Positions 1 through 5,908 of a DNA stretch of 17,222 bases are shown one piece after another. The position numbers and the translations under genes are program-made. Origin of the DNA: an uncultured Clostridium sp. GTDB taxonomy: Bacteria; Bacillota; Clostridia; Lachnospirales; Lachnospiraceae. How positions within the stretch are numbered: position 1 is the first letter of the stretch; each line of letters begins with the position of its first letter. The notes below the pieces were generated by a model. That model was not told where the DNA came from. It saw only the letters and a program-made list of their open reading frames with translations, and made no database searches. Location of the stretch: positions 1 through 17,222 of the forward strand of contig UQTA01000067.1 of the NCBI GenBank assembly GCA_900543885.1, written 5' to 3'.

Positions 1-330
1 AAAAGCACTTCAGCTTAGGCCGATTCCACCCGACGAGGTCAATCTGACACCTAAGCTGATTCGCTTTAACCGTTAACTTATCATAAAAATCTGCTGTCAG
101 ACTGGAATTTCGTAATTCACATTTTTAGGATGTGGCCTGTGGAATTTAGTCTCGCATACCAAATATTCAGAGGCCTCTTTACCTATGCCATAAACTCAGA
201 TTTTTTATGAGAAGTCAGCTTAATTATAGCAGTTATCCCAAGATTTTGCCTATTATAATTCAATAAAATCAAGCAATTTTAATGCACGGTGGAATTTACC
301 GTTGCACTGGAATTTACTTTTTCAAGTCAG
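1..330. mobile_element. possible terminal region of an IS21-type insertion sequence (no transposase in window)
   Basis: This stretch is AT-rich and shows no credible reading frame. The octamer TGGAATTT occurs four times in the same orientation at 103-110, 140-147, 290-297 and 308-315, and a 9-bp inverted repeat (CAGCTTAGG at 11-19, CCTAAGCTG at 50-58) lies at the window edge. IS21-family elements are known for multiple repeated sequences inside their ends, and the last two copies close to a CGACTGTCA string near 330 fit such a tip. The assignment is inference: the IstA/IstB genes would lie outside the window and no target duplication can be tested. Confidence 0.3.
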
Positions 331-407
331 CGACTGTCAAAAGTAAATTAATAAACTGGTTTAAAGCGTCCAAAATTAAAGGGACTCCGATAGATTGTCC
401 TAATATG

Positions 408-451
408 AAGCTGCCGAAAAATAGATGAATGATCTATGAAACGGCAGCTTC
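408..451 (-). terminator. stem-loop downstream of the AIM24-family gene
   Basis: A perfect 10-bp stem, GAAGCTGCCG (408-417) with CGGCAGCTTC (442-451), carries an inner ATAGAT/ATCTAT pairing (421-426, 432-437). It begins 17 nt past the stop codon of the minus-strand gene, where a terminator is expected. Neither strand has a clear U-run after the stem, so it may act in 3'-end stability rather than as a classical intrinsic terminator. Confidence 0.5.
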
Positions 452-467
452 TTAAATGTAATAATGA

Positions 468-1154
468 TTATGACTGATTACCCGTTACAATGTAAGGCTG
501 GATGGAAGCGGCTACATTGTTGATCGGCATAGTTTGAAGCCATACTTTTCCTGGGCCGGTTACTACGGTGTTAAATAAACCTTCTCCGCCGAAAAGTATG
601 TTTTTCATGCCAGGAATTGTCTGGATATCCATGCTGCAAGTGGCTTCCATGGCAGCAAGATGTCCGGTATCAATGACGATCTGCTGACCAGCTGCCAGGT
701 CATATTCTACGATATGGCCGTCAAATTCAGCAAATAAAATACCTTGTCCACTTGTTTTCTGCATGATAAAACCTTCGCCGCCAAAGAATCCGGCACCTGC
801 TTTTTTCTGGAAGAACACAGACATAGTCACGCCGCTTTCACTGGCAAGAAACGCTTTTTTCTGCAGGATAATGTCATTTCCCGGAGCAATAGAAAAGGCG
901 CGGATAGACCCTGGAAAACAGGAGGCAAATGCGATCATGCCAGGACCATACTGAGCGGTATAGATGTTTTGAAACATCTTCTCACCGCTGAGTACACGGC
1001 CAAATGCTTTTCCAAAACCACCGTTGCTGGTAGTTTCCATCTTCATATTCGGTGACATCCATGACATAGCACCGTTTTCTGTGATCATACGTTCATTTGC
1101 TTCCAGATGGCAGATGACAACAGGAAGTGTTTCGCCTTGAATTTCGTATCTCAT
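468..1154 (-). CDS. AIM24 / TIGR00266 family protein
   Basis: The 228-residue protein has the glycine-rich, beta-strand-dense composition of the AIM24 (DUF124, TIGR00266) family, with segments such as GGFGKAFGRVLSGE, GFFGGEGFIMQK and ILFGGEGLFNTVVTGPG. These repeated FFGGEG-like turns are typical of the family's double-stranded beta-helix fold. Bacterial members are cytoplasmic and of unknown biochemical role; the name comes from a mitochondrial protein. The length is normal for the bacterial family. Translation starts at the ATG whose codon is complementary to 1152-1154, preceded by AGGAGG about 8 nt upstream. It is transcribed divergently from the LacI-type regulator, with a candidate promoter (TTTAAA, 17-bp spacer, TATAAT) at 1210-1238 on the minus strand. 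Family assignment is firm; function is not known. Confidence 0.85.
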   Translation of the reverse strand: MRYEIQGETLPVVICHLEANERMITENGAMSWMSPNMKMETTSNGGFGKAFGRVLSGEKMFQNIYTAQYGPGMIAFASCFPGSIRAFSIAPGNDIILQKKAFLASESGVTMSVFFQKKAGAGFFGGEGFIMQKTSGQGILFAEFDGHIVEYDLAAGQQIVIDTGHLAAMEATCSMDIQTIPGMKNILFGGEGLFNTVVTGPGKVWLQTMPINNVAASIQPYIVTGNQS

Positions 1155-1209
1155 GTGTGTTCCTCCTTGATGGGTAATGTATTTTATGTTTTTTCTTTAT
1201 GATATGTCT

Positions 1210-1238
1210 ATTATACGATGAATTATAATATTTTTAAA
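1210..1238 (-). promoter_or_regulatory. candidate promoter of the AIM24-family gene
   Basis: On the minus strand, TTTAAA (complement of 1233-1238) and a perfect TATAAT (complement of 1210-1215) are separated by 17 bp. Transcription would begin near 1203, leaving a leader of about 50 nt. It lies back to back with the regulator's promoter, whose -35 starts at 1245. Confidence 0.5.
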
Positions 1239-1244
1239 TAATAC

Positions 1245-1273
1245 TTGAAAAAATATGATCAATGTGTTAGTAT
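1245..1273 (+). promoter_or_regulatory. promoter of the LacI-type regulator gene
   Basis: TTGAAA (1245-1250), a 17-bp spacer and TAGTAT (1268-1273), with a TGN extended -10 motif at 1265-1267. The start site would be near 1280, so the operator at 1283-1302 sits on the first transcribed bases, where bound repressor would block initiation. Confidence 0.6.
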
Positions 1274-1282
1274 AAAAATGCA

Positions 1283-1302
1283 AACGGAAAACGATTTCCG
1301 TT
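1283..1302. promoter_or_regulatory. LacI-family operator 1 (autoregulatory)
   Basis: An 8-bp perfect inverted repeat, AACGGAAA (1283-1290) and TTTCCGTT (1295-1302), flanks a central ACGA with the CG at its centre, as is usual for LacI-family sites. The core GGAAAACGATTTCC (1286-1299) is repeated twice ahead of dctP. Its place just downstream of the -10 box implies autorepression. Confidence 0.75.
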
Positions 1303-1319
1303 AAGCAGATTGGAACAAT

Positions 1320-2378
1320 ATGAACAAAGATAAAGTAACTATCCATGATGTGGCGAAAGCAGCTAATGTTTCTGCGGCCACGGTTTCCAGAGTATTAAAC
1401 AACTCGGACCATCCGGTTAAACCGGAGTTAAAAGAAAAGATCCTTCTTGCATCAAAGCAGTTAGGATATATACCTAATCTTCAGGCCAGAAACTTAAAAA
1501 GCAAGAAAAGTACATCCATCGGGATCATCATTCCGTCTATTGCGAACCCATTTTATCCGTCTATTGTACGGGGAATCGAAGATGAGATCGTCAGCCGGAA
1601 TTACCATATGTCCATATCGAGCTGTGACAGAGACAAAGAACGTATTAATTACAGCATTGAAAATATGCTGGCAGTAAATGTTCAGGGCATTATCAGTATT
1701 TACATTGATGAAATTCCAGAAGCCATGTTCAGACTGGTAAAACGGGGCGGTGTTGCTTTAAATGTTGTTTCTAATGGTATCTGTATACCGGATATGCATA
1801 CTATCCTTGTAGATAAGGTAGAGGAATGCGGACTGGCAGTACAGCATCTGCTGGACCTGGGACATAAAAAGGTTGCTATGTTGTTTGATAAGCTGGACAA
1901 TTCTATTCGAAGAAGTCGTCTGACTGGCTATAAACAGGTGCTTGGAAAGGCAAAGATCCCATATCGGGAAGAATACGTTTACATCTGGGGGCGGGATGCG
2001 GCTGCTGATGTGACAGAATCCGCAGATAAGGGGTATTACCTTACAAAAGCTCTTTTAGAAAGAACACCGGAAGTTACAGCATTTGTGTGTATGAACGATG
2101 CTATGGCATTAGGAGCTTTTAAAGCGATCCGGGAAGCAGGGAAGAAAGTACCGGATGATTATTCTATCGTTGGATTCGATGATCTGGTTTTTGCAGATTC
2201 TGTGGATCCATCCCTTACTACAGTAGGTCTTGAACAGTATCTGTGGGGAAAGAAACTTGCGCAGTATTATTTTTCTTTGCTGGAGCATCCGGAAGTAAAA
2301 GAGTCTTGTGTCAGTGAAGAAGATGTTCTGGTAAAATCAAGGCTGATCGTGCGTCAGAGTACGAAAAGAATTGATTAA
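1320..2378 (+). CDS. LacI/GalR-family transcriptional regulator
   Basis: The 352-residue protein starts with a LacI-type helix-turn-helix (residues 6-28, TIHDVAKAANVSAATVSRVL) and hinge (to about 62), then a periplasmic-binding-protein-like effector domain with landmarks GIIIPSIANPFY (about 68-79), VCMNDAMALGAFKAI and DDYSIVGFDDL. Length is normal for the family. The ATG at 1320 places the helix-turn-helix at the correct distance; the ribosome binding site is weak (TTGGAA), fitting a low-abundance regulator. One operator lies on its own promoter and two copies of the same core lie between its stop and dctP, so it very likely represses itself and the downstream TRAP operon, with the transported compound or a derivative as inducer. 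The effector cannot be read from sequence. A global CcpA role is less likely given the local operator set. Confidence 0.9.
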   Translation: MNKDKVTIHDVAKAANVSAATVSRVLNNSDHPVKPELKEKILLASKQLGYIPNLQARNLKSKKSTSIGIIIPSIANPFYPSIVRGIEDEIVSRNYHMSISSCDRDKERINYSIENMLAVNVQGIISIYIDEIPEAMFRLVKRGGVALNVVSNGICIPDMHTILVDKVEECGLAVQHLLDLGHKKVAMLFDKLDNSIRRSRLTGYKQVLGKAKIPYREEYVYIWGRDAAADVTESADKGYYLTKALLERTPEVTAFVCMNDAMALGAFKAIREAGKKVPDDYSIVGFDDLVFADSVDPSLTTVGLEQYLWGKKLAQYYFSLLEHPEVKESCVSEEDVLVKSRLIVRQSTKRID

Positions 2379-2406
2379 GTATAAATCAACGGAGAACATA
2401 CATGGA

Positions 2407-2487
2407 CAGGCAGGTCACTGCTTAGTGGCATTGCCTGGAAAAAATAGGACTTGCACACCTAAAGTGGTGTGCAAAAAAAACAGGCAA
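2407..2487 (+). repeat. nested, mutually exclusive inverted repeats between the regulator gene and the TRAP operators
   Basis: CAGGCA (2407-2412) can pair with TGCCTG (2432-2437), with an inner CAC/GTG stem. The overlapping TTGCCTG (2431-2437) can instead pair with CAGGCAA (2481-2487), enclosing a perfect 9-bp hairpin TTGCACACC (2451-2459) / GGTGTGCAA (2466-2474). The inner hairpin is followed by an A-run, not a U-run, so it is not a canonical terminator on the plus strand. It may form the 3' end of the regulator transcript. Confidence 0.45.
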
Positions 2488-2505
2488 ATGGAAAACGATT
2501 TCCAT
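2488..2505. promoter_or_regulatory. LacI-family operator 2
   Basis: ATGGAAAACGATTTCCAT has 7-bp perfect arms around the central ACGA and shares the 14-base core found at 1286-1299. Its centre (2496.5) lies 33 bp from that of operator 3, about three helical turns, which puts both sites on the same DNA face and would suit cooperative binding. Confidence 0.75.
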
Positions 2506-2521
2506 ATATTTTTTACTGCTA

Positions 2522-2537
2522 CGGAAAACGATTTCCA
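2522..2537. promoter_or_regulatory. LacI-family operator 3
   Basis: CGGAAAACGATTTCCA contains the same core (2523-2536) as operators 1 and 2. It directly abuts the best candidate -35 element of the TRAP operon (2538-2543), so occupancy should interfere with RNA polymerase binding. Confidence 0.75.
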
Positions 2538-2565
2538 TAAACACTTGTCTGGGACAGGTGATAAT
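2538..2565 (+). promoter_or_regulatory. candidate promoter of the TRAP transporter operon
   Basis: TAAACA (2538-2543), a 16-bp spacer and GATAAT (2560-2565) are the best pair between the operators and dctP. The -35 is weak. A start near 2572 would give a leader of about 95 nt. Other, weaker pairs exist, so this is tentative. Confidence 0.4.
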
Positions 2566-2667
2566 ACAAAGGAAAAATTATTATCCAGAATAAGGCTGTA
2601 TACAGTAATAAACTGTATGAGTATAAAACCAAAAATATTTTATGTATTTAGAAAGGGGTTATTTATT

Positions 2668-3753
2668 ATGAGAAAAATGTTTTATGTAATGTGCGCAGCA
2701 GGTGTGGCAGCATCTTTGGCAGGATGTACAAAGATGGACACAGCAGCTACTACAGCAGCACCAGCAGCGACGGAGGCAGCTGCCAAAGAAGAAACAAAGG
2801 CAGAGTCAGAGGCAAAGACAGACACAGCAGCAGAGCCGGAGGTAAAATTGATCGGTGCTCATGTTAATACTGTTGACAGTTCCTATCAGGCTGGTTTCGA
2901 TGCAATGAAGGAAAAACTGGAAGAGGTATCCGGCGGAAAGATGACCGTTGAGATCCATCCAAACGGTGAGTTAGGCGGAAATGAAGCAGAGTTAGTTGAA
3001 AAGATGGCAACAGGAACCGTTGATATGATCGTTGCATCTCCAAACTTTGTAGCAACCACCGGTGTTGCAGAAGCAGACCTGTTCTCCATCCCATTCCTGT
3101 ACACAGGCTTAGATCACTGGAATGCAGTTGTAGATGGTGAAGTTGGCCAGACCATTACAGATAAGATCAACGCAGGCGGCGTTCTTCACAACTTAGGCTA
3201 CTGGAGCTGCGGTACCAGAGAGTATTTTGGTGTTAAACCAGTAAATACAGTAGAAGATTTCAAGAATGTAAAGATCCGTGTTCAGGACTCTGATGTAGTC
3301 CGTTCCGTATGGTCCGCTCTGGGAGCTAACCCAACAACACTGGCTTACAATGAACTGTACAGCGGACTTCAGAACCACGTAATTGATGCAGCAGAGAATG
3401 ACCTTGGAAACATCTTACTGCAGAAGTTCTATGAAGCTGGTCCTTACGTATCTTTAACAGATCATGACATTGCAACCAGAATGTTCCTGATCGGAGCAAA
3501 TAAATATAACAGCTTAACAGATGAGCAGAAACAGTGGGTAGACGAAGCAGCTGATTACGCTTGCAAGGAGCAGAGAGCATTTGATAAAGAGCTGAATGAT
3601 AAGGCACTTGAGACCATCAAGGAAAATGGCGGTATCGTAAACGAAGTAGATAAAGACAGCCTGATCGCAGCATGTGCAGATGCAAAAGACGCAGCAGCTG
3701 AGAAGATCGGTGTAACGGATCTTTATAACAAGGTAAATGAAGCAGCAAAATAA
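2668..3753 (+). CDS. dctP: TRAP transporter substrate-binding lipoprotein, DctP family
   Basis: This 361-residue protein captures the substrate outside the cell and hands it to DctQM. It begins with a lipoprotein signal peptide ending in the lipobox LAGC (Cys20), followed by an Ala/Thr/Glu-rich linker to about residue 58. The DctP domain follows, with KIRVQDSD, whose Arg204 matches the arginine that pairs with the carboxylate of most TRAP ligands, and the hallmark ELYSGLQNHVIDAAEND (229-244). The start at 2668 is chosen because AGGGGT lies 8 nt upstream and a signal peptide follows at once; the frame is open back to a TTG at 2371, but that part spans the operators and cannot be coding. It is the first gene of the transporter operon. 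The Arg suggests an organic acid or other anionic sugar; the exact ligand is not readable. Confidence 0.9.
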   Translation: MRKMFYVMCAAGVAASLAGCTKMDTAATTAAPAATEAAAKEETKAESEAKTDTAAEPEVKLIGAHVNTVDSSYQAGFDAMKEKLEEVSGGKMTVEIHPNGELGGNEAELVEKMATGTVDMIVASPNFVATTGVAEADLFSIPFLYTGLDHWNAVVDGEVGQTITDKINAGGVLHNLGYWSCGTREYFGVKPVNTVEDFKNVKIRVQDSDVVRSVWSALGANPTTLAYNELYSGLQNHVIDAAENDLGNILLQKFYEAGPYVSLTDHDIATRMFLIGANKYNSLTDEQKQWVDEAADYACKEQRAFDKELNDKALETIKENGGIVNEVDKDSLIAACADAKDAAAEKIGVTDLYNKVNEAAK

Positions 3754-3782
3754 GCAGGCATAGCAGATACGGTATTGTAAGG

Positions 3783-3821
3783 AAAACGCGTATGGCTGTG
3801 TAGATAGTTGTACGCGTTTTT
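3783..3821 (+). terminator. terminator-like hairpin between dctP and dctQ
   Basis: AAAACGCGTA (3783-3792) pairs perfectly with TACGCGTTTT (3811-3820) across an 18-nt loop, with a U-rich 3' arm. Hairpins after binding-protein genes in transporter operons commonly stop part of transcription or protect the upstream mRNA, so DctP is made in excess over the membrane subunits. No promoter is obvious behind it, so partial read-through is inferred. Confidence 0.6.
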
Positions 3822-3822
3822 C

Positions 3823-3881
3823 ATATGTTTTTCCGGAATGTTTTTGCACCTGATCCCGTGAAAAGATTCCGGGAGAACATT
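3823..3881 (+). repeat. palindromic intergenic repeat, short copy A
   Basis: ATGTTTTTCCGGAAT (3825-3839) pairs with ATTCCGGGAGAACAT (3866-3880), with two G-U pairs if transcribed. The left 40 bases match the left arm of copy B (5720-) and the right tip (GGGAGAACAT) matches the right ends of copies B and C, so this looks like a copy with the middle deleted. It ends 7 nt before the GGAGG of dctQ. It creates an in-frame but spurious upstream ATG at 3825. Confidence 0.65.
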
Positions 3882-3899
3882 GAAAATGGAGGTTTTAAC

Positions 3900-4415
3900 G
3901 TGAAAAAGATATGTGATCTGATGGAAAAAGTTCTGTATATCGTAGGAATGGCGTCTGTTGCAGTTTTCTTTGTCTGTACCACTGTACAGGTATGTTCCCG
4001 TGTGTTTGGATTTCAGGCGGCATTTACAGAAGAAGTTGCTAATGCTGCACTGGCATGGTGCTGTTTTATCGGATCAGCACCCATGGTACGTTCCAATGAG
4101 CATTTTAAATTTACAGCATTAACCGAAAAATTAAAAGGAAAATCCCTTTTTGCAGATGAACTGATCGGACATGTATTTATCCTGATCTTCAACCTGGTAG
4201 TTGGCATTTATGGAATTAAACTGGTACAGCAGTTTGCAGCCTGGAAGATGACTTCCATGCCTGTAAGTAAAGGCTGGAGCTGGTTATGTGTTCCTATCTT
4301 TGGCCTGACAGCTGCTTTGTTCTCTGTAGAAAATATCATAGATTGTATCAAGCATCCTGACAGAGGCCAGGTAGAAGATGCAGTTGAAAAGGCAATGAAG
4401 GAGGCAGAATTATGA
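3900..4415 (+). CDS. dctQ: TRAP transporter small membrane subunit, DctQ family
   Basis: The 171-residue protein has four hydrophobic segments, the standard DctQ topology: about residues 11-33, 42-60 (FTEEVANAALAWCCFIGSA region), 88-110 and 128-146. DctQ joins DctM in the membrane to make the sodium-driven permease fed by DctP. The GTG at 3900 is chosen: GGAGG sits 7 nt upstream and the length then matches the family. The in-frame ATG at 3825 lies inside the palindromic repeat, has no ribosome binding site and would add an unrelated 25-residue tail. Its stop overlaps the dctM start as ATGA (4412-4415), so the two are translationally coupled. The 146-nt gap from dctP holds the hairpin and repeat copy A. 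Confidence 0.88.
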   Translation: MKKICDLMEKVLYIVGMASVAVFFVCTTVQVCSRVFGFQAAFTEEVANAALAWCCFIGSAPMVRSNEHFKFTALTEKLKGKSLFADELIGHVFILIFNLVVGIYGIKLVQQFAAWKMTSMPVSKGWSWLCVPIFGLTAALFSVENIIDCIKHPDRGQVEDAVEKAMKEAEL

Positions 4416-5698
4416 TACTGGTACTGGTTGCAGCATTTCTTATCTTATTATTCGCAGGAATCCCCATTGCCTACATTTTAGGTCTGGTGGCACTTCTTGG
4501 AATTTCCCAGTTAAATTCGATTTCTTTAATTACAGTTGTGCAGAAAATGTTTACCGGTTTAAACAGCTTTACTTTATTGGCAGTTCCGCTGTTTGTTCTG
4601 GCAGCTAACATTATGAACCGCGCAAAGATCAGTGAAAAGCTGATCCAGTTCTGCAATGGTATTGTAGGAAGATTTCCAGGCGGTCTTGCATATGCAAATG
4701 TTTTAGTATCTATGTTATTTGCCGGAATTTCCGGTTCTTCTCAGGCGGATACAGCAGGTATCGGTTCTATCCTGATCCCGGCTATGGAGGAGGAAGGCTA
4801 CAATCAGGAAACTTCTGTAGGTGTAACAGCAGCTTCTTCTACCATCGGTATCGTTATCCCGCCATCTATCCCTATGGTTGTGTACTCTTCCGTAGCAGGT
4901 GCATCCATTGGTGCTCTGTTCTTAGGCGGAGTTGTTCCTGGTATTCTGATCGGTCTTGGACAGATGTTTGTTATTTTCATAGGAAATAAGAAATATCATT
5001 ATCCAAAACAGGATCCAATGTCTTTTAAGGACTTCTTAAAACTGGCTATAAAATGTCTTCCTCCAGTATTAACACCTGTTATCATTATCGGTGGTGTTAT
5101 CGGGGGCTTATGTACGGCAACTGAATCCGCAGCTATTGCATGTATTTATGCGATCATCCTTGGTGTATTCGTATTCAGAAACCTTACTTTAAAAGATGTA
5201 AAGCCATTACTTTATGACACACTTCGCACCAGTGCCACTTCCCTGTTTGCACTGGCAACTGCAAATGCATTAGGACAGCTTTTAAGCTACTACAATGTAA
5301 GTACCAGTGTTCAGCAGATGTTCGCTACCTACTTCCCATATAAGTGGCAGTTCTTACTGGCTGTTATCGCATTCTATTTATTCCTTGGAACATTCATGGA
5401 TGCGATTCCTGCAATGATCCTGTTCGTTCCTGTATTAATGCCAGTTGCAACTGCATTTGGCATCACACCAGTCCAGTTAGGTCTGATCATCGTTATCACA
5501 CTGGCAGTTGGCCAGGTAACACCGCCTTATGGCCTGTGTCTGCTGATCGCAGGAAGAATTTCCGGAATGAGTGTGCAAAAGTCGTTTAAGGCAGTTATTC
5601 CGTATATCATGGTTTCTGTTGTAGTAGTAGTGCTGATCGCATTTTTACCGAATATTGCCTTTGCATTACCGAAACTTATTAAGCCAGAGTGGTTTTAA
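4412..5698 (+). CDS. dctM: TRAP transporter large membrane subunit, DctM family
   Basis: At 428 residues with about twelve hydrophobic stretches, this has the normal DctM length and topology. Family signatures are clear: GISGSSQADTAGIGS (105-119), LIPAMEEEGY (121-130) and IVIPPSIPMVVY (147-158), the re-entrant and scaffold regions of the ion-transporter superfamily. It is the translocating subunit, expected to couple uptake to sodium or proton flow. AAGGAGG (4398-4404) lies within the end of dctQ and the start codon overlaps the dctQ stop. A 210-nt gap containing repeat copy B separates it from the isomerase-family gene on the same strand, which is probably co-transcribed because no convincing terminator is seen apart from the repeat hairpin. 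Confidence 0.92.
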   Translation: MILVLVAAFLILLFAGIPIAYILGLVALLGISQLNSISLITVVQKMFTGLNSFTLLAVPLFVLAANIMNRAKISEKLIQFCNGIVGRFPGGLAYANVLVSMLFAGISGSSQADTAGIGSILIPAMEEEGYNQETSVGVTAASSTIGIVIPPSIPMVVYSSVAGASIGALFLGGVVPGILIGLGQMFVIFIGNKKYHYPKQDPMSFKDFLKLAIKCLPPVLTPVIIIGGVIGGLCTATESAAIACIYAIILGVFVFRNLTLKDVKPLLYDTLRTSATSLFALATANALGQLLSYYNVSTSVQQMFATYFPYKWQFLLAVIAFYLFLGTFMDAIPAMILFVPVLMPVATAFGITPVQLGLIIVITLAVGQVTPPYGLCLLIAGRISGMSVQKSFKAVIPYIMVSVVVVVLIAFLPNIAFALPKLIKPEWF

Positions 5699-5719
5699 CA
5701 GGCGGGTATTTTTATAGGC

Positions 5720-5885
5720 ATATGTTCTTTCGGAATCTTTCTGTACTTGATTTTGTGAGAAGATTTTTTGTCAGTTGTGCCCAAATTTCTGAGGCGTACG
5801 CGGTGCGTACGGTGATGAAATTCGGGTGCGACCGGCAGAAAATCGGCCACAAAGGCAGGTGCAGGAAAGACTCCGAGAGGACATT
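5720..5885 (+). repeat. palindromic intergenic repeat, full copy B
   Basis: The left arm 5720-5789 pairs with the right arm 5817-5884 along nearly its whole length, with a small inner stem CGTACGC (5795-5801) / GCGTACG (5805-5811) near the tip. Most differences between the arms are transitions, many keeping pairing as G-U in RNA. The left arm is 66/70 identical to the reverse complement of copy C (7549-7618). The right end (GAGGACAT) lies 11 nt before the GGAGG of the isomerase gene. Open frames of about 80 codons on both strands here are by-products of the repeat. Confidence 0.75.
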
Positions 5886-5908
5886 CATTTCTAAAGGAGG
5901 GATTTCTC

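Noticed and set aside
744..1055. Plus-strand open frames of 63 and 103 codons
   Set aside because: They are shadows of the AIM24-family gene on the other strand, with no ribosome binding site or recognisable domain.
2488..2537. CcpA cre sites
   Set aside because: The sites resemble cre in having a central CG, but the same extended core also sits on the adjacent regulator's own promoter, so a dedicated local regulator explains them better.
2371..2667. 99-codon N-terminal extension of dctP from a TTG start
   Set aside because: It spans both operators and the candidate promoter, has no ribosome binding site, and precedes a complete lipoprotein signal peptide that starts at 2668.
3825..3899. 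ATG start for dctQ inside repeat copy A
   Set aside because: No ribosome binding site and the residues come from the repeat; GTG at 3900 has GGAGG at the right distance and gives the family length.
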